Assembly (NCBI GenBank): GCA_903881065.1 | Contig: CAIRRW010000334.1 | Span: forward strand, 1-9,287 | DNA: 9,287 nucleotides | Direction: 5' to 3' | DNA from: an uncultured Bacteroidota bacterium | GTDB taxonomy: Bacteria > Bacteroidota > Bacteroidia > 2-12-FULL-35-15 | In this document: positions 1 through 6,634 of the stretch, piece by piece | Layout: each line of letters opens with the position of its first letter | Numbering within the stretch: the first letter of the stretch is position 1 | Made by a program: the position numbers and the translations under genes | Notes under the pieces: model-generated | The model's database searches: none | What the model was told of the DNA's origin: nothing | What the model saw: only the letters and a program-made list of their open reading frames with translations

Positions 1-2
1 AT

Positions 3-341
3 ATCGAATTTGATAATGAAGCGAAAATATTAATATTAAGAGGACATTCATTACCTGACAATATTTACTACTTTTTTATACCAATTTTTGAATGGACTGA
101 AAGGTATTTAAAAACCCTTCCTGACAAAACAACATTAAGTATTGCATTTGAATATTTACATACTGGAGCAACAAAGCAAATATTTGAATTAATTAGAATT
201 TTGAAGAAATCCGAAGCTAACGGAAATTCAATTACTGTAAATTGGTATTATGAGGTTGACGACGATGATATGAGAGATTTAGGAAACCAATTTTCTTCAG
301 CTTTCGATATGCCGTTTAATTTCGCAACATTTGAAAGTTAG
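3..341 (+). CDS. SiaC-family (DUF1987) regulatory phosphoprotein, 5' end missing
   Basis: The open frame enters from the left edge and stops at TAG 339-341, leaving 112 visible residues; the family is about 125-130 long, so perhaps 10-20 N-terminal residues are outside. Visible family features are RGHSLPDN (13-20), FFIPIFEWTERYL (24-36), a beta strand followed by LHTGATK (52-58), NWYYEVDDDDM (80-90) and the ending DMPFNFATFE. In Pseudomonas, SiaC is phosphorylated on a threonine by the kinase SiaB and dephosphorylated by the PP2C-like phosphatase SiaA, and in its unphosphorylated form it activates a diguanylate cyclase. I infer that T54 of the visible part is the phospho-acceptor. Partners, if present, must lie to the left of the window. 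It converges on the next gene with a 68-bp gap and no convincing terminator. The family call is fairly sure; the role in this organism is inferred. Confidence 0.8.
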   Translation: MEFDNEAKILILRGHSLPDNIYYFFIPIFEWTERYLKTLPDKTTLSIAFEYLHTGATKQIFELIRILKKSEANGNSITVNWYYEVDDDDMRDLGNQFSSAFDMPFNFATFES

Positions 342-409
342 TTGCCGGCATGCAATTTTAATCTATTTCTGCTTTCAACTTCTTAAAGAAAAGCGAAATT
401 CTTGTTTCT

Positions 410-1615
410 TTACCCTTTCTTTTTTATCCTTGCCATATAAAAGCCATCAAATCCTTCACTTGGCATTACTTTACGGTCTTCCATAAATTCAAATTCGTTT
501 TTGTGATTATTTAAAAATTTTTCAATCTGCTTTTGATTTTCACTTGGCAATATGCTGCACGTAGCATACACCAATATTCCGCCAGGTTTTAACATTTTGG
601 AATAATCACTAAGTATTTTCTGTTGAATTCGTTTCTTCTCATTAATATATTCGGGGCTTAGTTTCCACTTATCATAAGGTTTCCGTTTCAGCACACCCAG
701 TCCAGAGCAGGGAACATCCAGCAACAATCTATCGGCAGTATTTCTTAATTGCTCCACTTCTTTGTCAGTTATCAATCTTGATTTAATAATGGTAACACCT
801 GCACGTCCTGCACGTTTGTTAAGTTCTATAAGCTTTTTTTCCTCCAAATCCATCGAAATTATTCTCCCTTTATTATTCATCTCGGCAACTATCTGTAATG
901 ATTTTCCACCTGCACCTGCACAGGCATCTATCACCGTCATTCCTTCTTCAAGCATCATAAAAGGAGCAACCAGCTGCGAGGAAGCATCCTGTATTTCAAA
1001 CAGTCCTTGTTTGTATTCCTCAAGCGCAATATAGTTTTGGCGTTTGTCCGTAATTAATGCAGTTGGATAACCATCTAATTTTGATGTTTCAATATTATGC
1101 GTAAGTAATTTTTGCTGAAGTTTATCTAAAGATATTTTTAAAGTATTTACCCTTAAAACAATTTTCGCGCTTTTGTTTAATTCAGATAATTCTTTCGTCC
1201 AAACATCTTCTCCCAATTCATTAGATGCCAGTTCATCCAGCCAGTCAGGTATTGATTCTCTATATTTTCTTATTGATTTTAATCTTTCAGTATTATCAAT
1301 AATTTTGTTTTTATTAATAGTTTTAAACTCATCCCAATCAGGTAAATCATTTCCTTTAATCAACTGCCATACAGCAAAAAGTTTATAATAATGAGCAATG
1401 GAATTAACATCGTCTTCCGAAAGACTTTCTTCAATCAATCTATACCATCGAACCATTTCATAACAGGTTTCAGCAATAAAATTTCTATCGCGCGACCCCC
1501 ATTTAGAATTTTGTTTTAATGTTGAACCAATTGCTTTATCAGCATAAATGCCGTTGGCAAATATTTGCCTAACTGTTTCTACTACTGCATTTACCGTCGA
1601 TCTATGATATTTCAT
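410..1615 (-). CDS. RsmB/NOP-family SAM-dependent RNA m5C methyltransferase
   Basis: This 401-residue protein should methylate a cytosine at C5 in RNA, most likely 16S rRNA, using S-adenosylmethionine. Residues 1 to about 130 form a helical, reduced NusB-like region. The Rossmann-fold catalytic domain follows: SAM motif I VIDACAGAGGKS (228-239), the acidic SAM-ribose site around D256 (ISMDLEEKK), motif IV DVPCSGLGVLKRKP (300-313) with C303, and motif VI YATCSILPSEN (350-360) with C353. The two cysteines are the release and nucleophile pair of m5C RNA methyltransferases. The C-terminus GFDGFYMARIKKK is typical of the family. About 400 residues is usual for Bacteroidota and shorter than E. coli RsmB. 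The ATG at 1613-1615 gives the normal start; no Shine-Dalgarno is visible. It diverges from recR across 85 bp. The exact target base cannot be read from sequence, so I give no symbol. Confidence 0.9.
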   Translation of the reverse strand: MKYHRSTVNAVVETVRQIFANGIYADKAIGSTLKQNSKWGSRDRNFIAETCYEMVRWYRLIEESLSEDDVNSIAHYYKLFAVWQLIKGNDLPDWDEFKTINKNKIIDNTERLKSIRKYRESIPDWLDELASNELGEDVWTKELSELNKSAKIVLRVNTLKISLDKLQQKLLTHNIETSKLDGYPTALITDKRQNYIALEEYKQGLFEIQDASSQLVAPFMMLEEGMTVIDACAGAGGKSLQIVAEMNNKGRIISMDLEEKKLIELNKRAGRAGVTIIKSRLITDKEVEQLRNTADRLLLDVPCSGLGVLKRKPYDKWKLSPEYINEKKRIQQKILSDYSKMLKPGGILVYATCSILPSENQKQIEKFLNNHKNEFEFMEDRKVMPSEGFDGFYMARIKKKG

Positions 1616-1633
1616 TTATTAACTTTAAGTGTG

Positions 1634-1641
1634 TAAAAGTA
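1634..1641 (-). promoter_or_regulatory. possible -7 box for the methyltransferase gene
   Basis: On the minus strand this reads TACTTTTA, one mismatch from the Bacteroidota -7 consensus TAnnTTTG, 18 bp upstream of the ATG. That spacing resembles the better boxes in this window. No -33 TTG is clear, so this is a weak call. Confidence 0.3.
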
Positions 1642-1687
1642 CATATTACTTCTACTTTTAAGTACATTAAACATCAGTAAAAATTAG

Positions 1688-1695
1688 TATTTTTG
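1688..1695 (+). promoter_or_regulatory. -7 promoter box of recR
   Basis: TATTTTTG matches the Bacteroidota -7 consensus TAnnTTTG exactly. It ends 5 bp before the recR ATG, so transcription from it would start at or next to the start codon and the message would be leaderless or nearly so. No good -33 TTG lies about 20 bp upstream. Confidence 0.5.
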
Positions 1696-1700
1696 AGCCA

Positions 1701-2321
1701 ATGGAATTTTCATCAAAGTTAATAGAAGAAGCAGTTAACGAATTCAGTAAACTGCCAGGGGTTGGTAAACGTACAGCTTTGCGTTTTGTGCTTCACTTAT
1801 TAAAACAAAGTGAAAGTGAAGTGGCTCAATTTGGCAATTCATTTATTAGATTGAAAAACGAATTGCGTTATTGCCAAAGATGTCATAATGTATCTGATAA
1901 ATTACTTTGTGAAGTTTGTTCCAATCCCAATAGAGAGCAAGGTTTAGTATGTGTGGTGGAAGATATTAGAGATGTTATGGCGATAGAAAACACACTGCAA
2001 TTCAGAGGAGTGTACCATGTTTTAGGAGGAATAATTTCACCAATGGATGGAGTAGGGCCTTCAGATTTGAATATTGAAACACTTGTAGAAAAAGCTTCCT
2101 CTGGGGCAATAAAAGAGGTAGTAATGGCGTTAAGTACTACCATGGAAGGCGATACAACTAATTTTTATATTTATAAAAGATTAAAAGAATTCAATCTGAC
2201 CATCTCTACAATCGCTCGCGGAGTGTCTATTGGCGATGAGCTTGAATTCGCAGATGAGGTTACACTAGGTCGTTCCATCGTTAATCGTACACTTTACGAA
2301 AACACGTTTTCTGTTAAATAG
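1701..2321 (+). CDS. recR: recombination mediator protein RecR
   Basis: A 206-residue cytosolic DNA-binding protein that acts with RecO (and RecF) to load RecA onto SSB-coated single-stranded gaps. The domains are in standard order. A helix-hairpin-helix contains KLPGVGKRTALR (17-28). A C4 zinc finger uses C58, C61, C70 and C73. The Toprim domain begins at GLVCVVEDIRDVMAIE (81-96) and has the conserved late segment ARGVSIGDELEFADEVTLG (172-190). The C-terminal SIVNR is the end of the conserved core. Length is normal and no residue is missing. The N-terminus MEFSSKLIEEAV fits the family, so the ATG at 1701 is the true start even though the promoter box is only 5 bp away. In many Bacteroidota recR is read together with the following + strand gene; here a four-helix-bundle cassette separates it from the glycosyltransferase. 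Confidence 0.97.
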   Translation: MEFSSKLIEEAVNEFSKLPGVGKRTALRFVLHLLKQSESEVAQFGNSFIRLKNELRYCQRCHNVSDKLLCEVCSNPNREQGLVCVVEDIRDVMAIENTLQFRGVYHVLGGIISPMDGVGPSDLNIETLVEKASSGAIKEVVMALSTTMEGDTTNFYIYKRLKEFNLTISTIARGVSIGDELEFADEVTLGRSIVNRTLYENTFSVK

Positions 2322-2348
2322 GGAGGCTATGCTGATTAGACGATACGC

Positions 2349-2379
2349 TGATGTGCTGATAAATGAATTAATTTATTAA
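2349..2379 (+). repeat. left arm of inverted repeat around the four-helix-bundle gene
   Basis: The outer 12 bp, TGATGTGCTGAT (2349-2360), is perfectly complementary to 2759-2770. Inside it, after a one-base offset, 2363-2379 keeps 12 of 17 positions complementary to 2741-2757. In RNA the two arms could form a long stem with the coding sequence in the loop. Confidence 0.7.
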
Positions 2380-2390
2380 AATGATTGTTG

Positions 2391-2759
2391 ATGGAAGAGA
2401 GGAAAGAGAATTTAATTGTTGATTTAGCGTTTAAATTTTCATTGGCAATTTTAATTTATACTGAGAAATTAGAAGTGTTGAAAAAATATAACTTATCCAA
2501 TCAACTATTTAGAAGTGGAACAAGTATAGGGGCAAATGTTAATGAATCGCAGCATGCAGAAAGTAAAGCAGATTTTATACATAAGTTAAAAATATCAGCT
2601 AAAGAAGCAGAAGAAACAAAATATTGGTTGCTTCTCTGTCAGCATTCAGATAATTATCCCAATTGTGATAGTCTTTTACTTCAAATAGAAAGTATCATCA
2701 AAGTATTAAGTAAAATCATTTCATCTACCAAGAAAATTAGCAAATCAGCTAATCCATAA
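2391..2759 (+). CDS. four-helix bundle protein (S23 / 23S rRNA intervening-sequence family)
   Basis: A 122-residue, all-helical protein. The hallmark block is LFRSGTSIGANVNESQHAES (39-58), followed by KADFIHKLKISAKEAEETKYWL (59-80), which identifies the S23/TIGR02436 four-helix-bundle family. Members form pentameric barrels; some bind nucleic acid, and the Avd accessory protein of diversity-generating retroelements is a relative, but no biochemical role is established for the stand-alone type. I chose the ATG at 2391; a TTG two codons upstream (2385) is possible, and the ATG at 2381 is out of frame. No Shine-Dalgarno is visible. The stop codon overlaps the right inverted-repeat arm, so the C-terminal residues SKSANP are encoded by repeat sequence. 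The gene lies in the recR to glycosyltransferase spacer with no promoter of its own that I can identify. Confidence 0.85.
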   Translation: MEERKENLIVDLAFKFSLAILIYTEKLEVLKKYNLSNQLFRSGTSIGANVNESQHAESKADFIHKLKISAKEAEETKYWLLLCQHSDNYPNCDSLLLQIESIIKVLSKIISSTKKISKSANP

Positions 2760-2770
2760 TCAGCACATCA
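2740..2770 (+). repeat. right arm of inverted repeat around the four-helix-bundle gene
   Basis: ATCAGCACATCA (2759-2770) is the exact reverse complement of 2349-2360, and weaker complementarity continues inward to 2741. The arm encodes the last codons and stop of the four-helix-bundle gene and ends 2 bp before the TTG start codon of the glycosyltransferase. Confidence 0.7.
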
Positions 2771-2772
2771 AA

Positions 2773-4728
2773 TTGAAACTAAGCGTAATCATTGTTAATT
2801 ACAACGTCCAGCATTTTCTGGAGCAATGTCTTCATTCTGTTTTCAAGGCAGCGAAAGGCGTCAGCACTGAAATATTTGTTGTTGATAATAATTCCGTAGA
2901 TGGCTCTGTGGCTATGGTCAAAGAGAAATTTCCTGAAGTGAAACTTATAGAAAATAAAAAGAATACAGGTTTTTCTTATGCCAATAATCAAGCGATAAAA
3001 GTGGCTCAAGGGGAATATATTTTATTACTGAATCCTGATACTGTTGTTGAAGAAGATACATTTGAAAAGGTTGTTTCCTTTATGGATGCTCATCCTGATG
3101 CAGGAGGGCTAGGAGTGAAGATGCTGGATGGAAAAGGAAACTTTCTTCCCGAATCAAAGCGTGGTTTGCCCACTCCTTCCGTTGCTTTTTATAAAATATT
3201 CGGCTTCTCAAGGTTGTTTCCTAAGTCAAAGAATTTTGGGAAATATCACCTTGGCTTTCTAGATAAAGATAAAACCAGCGAGGTTGAAATACTTTCAGGA
3301 GCATTTATGTTGATACGTAAATCAGTTCTTGATAAAATCGGATTGCTTGACGAAACATTTTTTATGTATGGTGAAGATATTGATTTGTCGTACCGTATTA
3401 TACTAGGAGGATACAAAAACTATTACTTCCCCGAAACCCGTATTATACATTACAAAGGTGAGAGTACAAGAAAGAGTAGTGTAAATTATGTTTTTGTTTT
3501 TTACCGTGCAATGGTAATATTTGCAAAGAAGCATTTCTCTCAGCACAATGCCAAAACATTTTCAAATTTAATAAACTTCGCTATTTATTTAAGAGCAGGA
3601 GCCGCTTTGTTTATTCGTTTTTTGAAATCAATTGCACTGCCTGCGTTTGATTTTGGTTTAATAATGATTGGCTTGGTTTTGATTAAGAATTATTATGCCC
3701 ATAATTTTAAATTTATTACTGGTGGTTCTTATTCCGAAACACTCATTTCAATTGCCTTTCCTGTATATACAGTTTTGTGGATGTTCACCGTTTATTTGAG
3801 TGGAGGATATGACAAACCAGTTCGATTATTTCAGATTGTTCGCGGAGTACTTATCGGGACAGGTATTATTTTAATAGGATATGCATTACTTCCCGAAGCT
3901 TATCGTTTCTCAAGGGCACTGATTTTATTAGGTACTGTCTGGACTGTGTTGGCATATTTGATTTCACGTCTGAGTTTTCATATTGCAGGATTCAAGTCTT
4001 TCAATTTGAATCCGGATATGAGCAAACGTGTTGTTATTATTGGTAAGCAGGAAGAGTTTGAACGGGTGCATAACTTACTTAAGCAGACAAATATCAACAC
4101 TAGTTTTCTTGGTTTTATCAGTGCCGACGATAATGGAACTCACCATCCCGATTACGTTGGAAACATTAATCAGATAAGTGAAGTAATTGAGATATATAAA
4201 ATAAATGAAGTAATATTCTGTTCACGTGATATATCGTCACAGGGTATAATTGATTATATGCATACACTTGTTTCTGCAGCAGTTGATTTTAAAATTGCTC
4301 CTCCTGAAAGTTTATCAATCATAGGAAGTAACTCTATTGATACAGCCGGCGACTTGTACATTATTGATGTAAACTCAATAAGTAAATCAAAAAACAAACG
4401 TAATAAACGCTTGTTTGATGTGCTAGCAAGCATTCTGTTTTTGATTGTTTCTCCAGTGTTAATCTTATTTCAGGTTAATAAAGTTGGATTTATTAAGAAC
4501 ATTTTCTCAGTTTTATTTGGTTTTAAATCATGGGTTGGATACGGTGAAAATAAGTATGAACATTTGCCTAAACTCAGGACTTCTGTACTTTCTCCTGTTG
4601 ATGCAATTAAGAATTTCAGTATTAATGAAGATACCCGAAGCCGCCTGCATCTTGCATACTCTAAAGATTATCGAATTCAGAACGACCTGAATATTGTTTG
4701 GAAGGCATATAAAGAGTTGGGAAACTAA
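2773..4728 (+). CDS. membrane GT2 glycosyltransferase fused to a degenerate polyprenyl glycosylphosphotransferase module
   Basis: This 651-residue protein should add a sugar (rhamnosyltransferase/WbbL-like class) to a lipid-linked or surface glycan at the inner face of the cytoplasmic membrane. Residues 1 to about 260 are GT2: KLSVIIVNYNV (2-12), VVDNNSVDGS (36-45), metal-site NPDT (87-90) and catalytic GEDIDLSYR (200-208). Four to five hydrophobic segments follow between about 270 and 405. Then comes a Rossmann-like domain (KRVVIIGK at 418-425, FLGFISADD at 445-453) as in WbaP/EpsE-type phosphotransferases, and KRLFDVLASILFLIVSPVLI (545-564), which is the membrane helix that opens their catalytic domain. 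The catalytic part expected next, with the basic YKFRSM-like and acidic DE motifs, is absent; the chain jumps to SWVGYGE (586-592), resembling the late SLVGPRP region. The start is TTG at 2773: no in-frame ATG exists upstream, and the family N-terminus begins exactly here. No terminator is seen. Confidence 0.85.
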   Translation: MKLSVIIVNYNVQHFLEQCLHSVFKAAKGVSTEIFVVDNNSVDGSVAMVKEKFPEVKLIENKKNTGFSYANNQAIKVAQGEYILLLNPDTVVEEDTFEKVVSFMDAHPDAGGLGVKMLDGKGNFLPESKRGLPTPSVAFYKIFGFSRLFPKSKNFGKYHLGFLDKDKTSEVEILSGAFMLIRKSVLDKIGLLDETFFMYGEDIDLSYRIILGGYKNYYFPETRIIHYKGESTRKSSVNYVFVFYRAMVIFAKKHFSQHNAKTFSNLINFAIYLRAGAALFIRFLKSIALPAFDFGLIMIGLVLIKNYYAHNFKFITGGSYSETLISIAFPVYTVLWMFTVYLSGGYDKPVRLFQIVRGVLIGTGIILIGYALLPEAYRFSRALILLGTVWTVLAYLISRLSFHIAGFKSFNLNPDMSKRVVIIGKQEEFERVHNLLKQTNINTSFLGFISADDNGTHHPDYVGNINQISEVIEIYKINEVIFCSRDISSQGIIDYMHTLVSAAVDFKIAPPESLSIIGSNSIDTAGDLYIIDVNSISKSKNKRNKRLFDVLASILFLIVSPVLILFQVNKVGFIKNIFSVLFGFKSWVGYGENKYEHLPKLRTSVLSPVDAIKNFSINEDTRSRLHLAYSKDYRIQNDLNIVWKAYKELGN

Positions 4729-4754
4729 ACCACGTTTACAAATCAATTTATTAT

Positions 4755-6158
4755 TTAATTTATTTCCACCACCTCATTTTGAGCAGGAATAGAAATATGT
4801 TGAAAGCCTGCTGCAGTTAACTTTTCTTTATAGCTCATTTGAACATCATATTCACCGTGAACAAGAAATAGTTGCTTCACTTTTTGCTTGTTCTGACAAT
4901 CCAGATACTTTATCATCTCTTTATAATCGCCATGTGCACTGAATGAATCAAGGATTATTACTTCCGCTTTCACATCGTGTTCAACACCGAAAATCTTCAC
5001 CACTTTATTTCCTTTTCTTAGTTTGCCTCCAAGAGAATTAGGCTCGGCATACCCAACGATTAGAATAGTATTGTTAGGGTTTGAAATATTATTCGCAAGA
5101 TGATGCTTAATTCTTCCGGCGTCTGCCATACCTGAAGCAGAAATGATAATACAAGGATCTTTAAGTTCATTTAAGTTCTTAGAGTCATTGACATCCTGAA
5201 TATATATCAGATTGTCAAACCCAAAAGGATTGGAATCTGTTTTCATGTATTCAATAATTTCCTTGTTAAAGCATTCGGGATGGCTGCGCATAATGTTGGT
5301 AGCATTAACAGATAAAGGGCTATCAACATACACATTAATGCGGGGCAACATCTTTTTATGTTCCATTTTGTCCAGTGCATAAACCAATTCCTGAGTTCTG
5401 CCCAAACTAAATGCAGGTATAATTATTTTTCCTTTTTTTGTGATACAAGTGTTATAAACAACATCAAATAGTTGTTGTTCGCTGAAGGTGCCGTCACTAT
5501 GCAGTCTGTCGCCGTAAGTAGATTCAGTAATTATGTAATCAGCCTGAGGAAATATTTGCGGGTCTTTAAGTATTGAGCCATTGTATCTACCTATATCGCC
5601 GGAAAAGAAAAGTTTCTTAGTAATACCTTCTTCTTTTATTTGAATGTTTACACCTGCACTTCCCAGAATATGCCCTGAATCGGTAAATGTTACTTTAAGA
5701 TTTTCGTACACTTCATATTCTGTATTGTATTTAACGCCTACCAATAAAGGAAGGCAAGCTTCTACATCTTTTATTGTATAGATTGGCTTCAAAAGATCCT
5801 CTCCTTTCTTCATCCGCCTCTTATTTATATAGCGAACATCAGATTCTTGAATATGCGCACTATCCAAAAGCATTATTTTACATAAATCTTTTGTGGCAGG
5901 CGTACATATAATTGGTCCTCTAAAGCCTTGTTTCACTAAATTTGGGATATTACCGCAATGATCAATGTGAGCATGTGAAAGTATAAGATAGTCTATTTCC
6001 TTTGGGTCGAAGTTAAATACACGATTCATACCATCCGTATCGGCACCCCTGCCTTGATAGAAACCACAGTCGAGTAAAATCTTTTTGCCATCATCCGGCA
6101 TCAATAAATGTTTGCTGCCAGTAACAGTTTGTGCAGCTCCAAGGAATTTTATTTTCAT
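4755..6158 (-). CDS. MBL-fold beta-CASP ribonuclease-like metallohydrolase (RMMBL/CPSF73-type)
   Basis: A 467-residue cytosolic protein, probably a zinc-dependent RNA-processing nuclease. Metallo-beta-lactamase motifs: SHAHIDH (61-67), DSGHILGSAG (160-169, ligand H163) and FSGDIGR (185-191, ligand D188). Beta-CASP features: motif A at ESTYGDR (212-218), IIPAFSLGRTQELV (246-259), and SASGMADAGRIKHHL (340-354). The RMMBL end supplies FSAHGD (406-411, H409) and LVHGE (432-436, H434). All metal ligands are present, so it should be active. Length fits the bacterial members that lack a KH domain; it is not RNase J, which is longer. The N-terminus MKIKFLGAAQTVTGS is canonical, and the ATG at 6156-6158 lies about 25 nt after a predicted transcription start. 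It converges on the glycosyltransferase with a 26-bp gap and no hairpin. The substrate is unknown. Confidence 0.9.
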   Translation of the reverse strand: MKIKFLGAAQTVTGSKHLLMPDDGKKILLDCGFYQGRGADTDGMNRVFNFDPKEIDYLILSHAHIDHCGNIPNLVKQGFRGPIICTPATKDLCKIMLLDSAHIQESDVRYINKRRMKKGEDLLKPIYTIKDVEACLPLLVGVKYNTEYEVYENLKVTFTDSGHILGSAGVNIQIKEEGITKKLFFSGDIGRYNGSILKDPQIFPQADYIITESTYGDRLHSDGTFSEQQLFDVVYNTCITKKGKIIIPAFSLGRTQELVYALDKMEHKKMLPRINVYVDSPLSVNATNIMRSHPECFNKEIIEYMKTDSNPFGFDNLIYIQDVNDSKNLNELKDPCIIISASGMADAGRIKHHLANNISNPNNTILIVGYAEPNSLGGKLRKGNKVVKIFGVEHDVKAEVIILDSFSAHGDYKEMIKYLDCQNKQKVKQLFLVHGEYDVQMSYKEKLTAAGFQHISIPAQNEVVEIN

Positions 6159-6187
6159 ATTATTCGCAGTCTGTTTATAATTCGCAT

Positions 6188-6195
6188 CAAAGATA
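6188..6195 (-). promoter_or_regulatory. -7 promoter box of the MBL/beta-CASP gene
   Basis: The minus strand reads TATCTTTG, an exact TAnnTTTG match, 29 bp upstream of the ATG. The same octamer occurs upstream of the tRNA and the toxin-antitoxin module. No clear -33 TTG. Confidence 0.55.
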
Positions 6196-6227
6196 ACTTA
6201 CATTAATACATATTTAATATTTTAATT

Positions 6228-6302
6228 TTAAAGGTTCATCATAACCCGATAAGGAAGTTTTGCATCTTTTCTTAAATAGAAATCTTTAGTTAGTCTGGTC
6301 AT
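6228..6302 (-). CDS. possible 24-residue small ORF or gene relic
   Basis: On the minus strand an ATG (6300-6302) follows GAGGG with a 7-nt spacer, the best Shine-Dalgarno-like sequence in the window, and the frame runs 24 codons to TAA. The peptide starts MTRLTKDFYLRKD. This loosely resembles the N-terminus of alkyladenine (3-methyladenine) DNA glycosylases, which often open with a similar LxxxFYxRxD block, so it could be the stub of a decayed gene. A chance ORF is equally possible. It ends 33 bp upstream of the MBL promoter box and lies downstream of the tRNA-Leu terminator. Confidence 0.2.
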   Translation of the reverse strand: MTRLTKDFYLRKDAKLPYRVMMNL

Positions 6303-6360
6303 TGTTTTTCCCTCTAAGAGTGTGTATTATTTAGTGATGATGAAGACATTATTACTAACG

Positions 6361-6400
6361 AAAAAACCGTAAATAGTTTTTATAAACAATTTACGGTTTT
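6361..6400 (-). terminator. intrinsic terminator of tRNA-Leu
   Basis: Perfect 12-bp inverted repeat AAAACCGTAAAT (6363-6374) / ATTTACGGTTTT (6389-6400) with a 14-nt loop. Read on the minus strand it begins 6 nt past the tRNA 3' end and finishes with six T residues (6366-6361). The plus-strand reading also gives a T-tract, but no gene would need it there. Confidence 0.85.
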
Positions 6401-6406
6401 ACTCTG

Positions 6407-6488
6407 TGCGGATGAAGGGACTCGAACCCCCACGCCTCTCGGCACCAGATCCTAAGTCTGGCGCGGCTGCCAATTACGCCACATCCGC
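6407..6488 (-). tRNA. tRNA-Leu (anticodon UAG)
   Basis: On the minus strand the acceptor arm GCGGATG (6488-6482) pairs with CATCCGC, followed by discriminator A at 6407. The anticodon arm is CCAGA-CTTAGGA-TCTGG with anticodon TAG, reading CUA (and other CUN) leucine codons. The long variable arm TGCCGAGAGGCGT marks it as class II. The T arm has loop TTCGAGT and a stem with two G-U pairs. The gene is 82 nt, and CCA is not encoded, since CAG follows the discriminator base, so it must be added after transcription. A promoter box lies upstream and a terminator directly downstream, so it appears to be transcribed alone. Confidence 0.97.
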
Positions 6489-6505
6489 ATTTATTAATTG
6501 GGCTG

Positions 6506-6513
6506 CAAAGATA
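6506..6513 (-). promoter_or_regulatory. -7 promoter box of tRNA-Leu
   Basis: TATCTTTG on the minus strand, 17 bp before the tRNA 5' end. A TTTG at 6532-6529 could be the -33 element, but the 15-bp spacer is shorter than the roughly 19 bp usual in Bacteroidota. Confidence 0.6.
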
Positions 6514-6634
6514 TGTTTTTTTCATATGCAAACGACATTACTTTTATTCTTTCCATATTTTAATTTTTATTTTGTTACTTTCTTTCAAAAAAGTTTCTTG
6601 TTTGTGAAAAAAATTATGTGTATTTTTCAACATT

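Larger units (their letters stand above)
2331..2770 (+). mobile_element. putative four-helix-bundle (IVS/S23-like) cassette bounded by inverted repeats
   Basis: A single small ORF lies between two complementary arms that carry GCTGAT on the left (2331, 2347, 2355) and ATCAGC on the right (2744, 2759). The whole unit sits between the recR stop and the glycosyltransferase start. Intervening sequences in 23S rRNA of Leptospira and other bacteria have this architecture: an S23 ORF flanked by complementary ends that fold into a stem. Here the element is in a protein-gene spacer, not in rRNA. No transposase is present, so calling it mobile is inference from architecture. The outer limits are uncertain by 10-20 bp, and no target-site duplication is obvious. 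Confidence 0.4.

Noticed and set aside
342..359. Hairpin TTGC/GCAA followed by TTTT after the SiaC stop codon, as a terminator.
   Set aside because: Only 4 bp of stem with a 6-nt loop and four T residues; too weak to annotate.
762..1034. 90-codon plus-strand ORF inside the methyltransferase gene.
   Set aside because: It is antisense to the conserved SAM-binding and catalytic motifs of a well-supported gene; a shadow frame.
2391..2759. Four-helix-bundle protein as the Avd subunit of a diversity-generating retroelement.
   Set aside because: No reverse transcriptase, template repeat or variable repeat is visible anywhere in the window; the family is shared with stand-alone and rRNA-IVS proteins.
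4755..6158. MBL gene as RNase J or as a true beta-lactamase.
   Set aside because: The beta-CASP insert and RMMBL motifs exclude a beta-lactamase, and the length and absence of the RNase J C-terminal domain exclude RNase J.
6407..6488. tRNA-Leu as the attachment site of an integrated element.
   Set aside because: No integrase and no duplicated tRNA 3' end is found in the window; the tRNA has its own promoter and terminator and normal neighbours.
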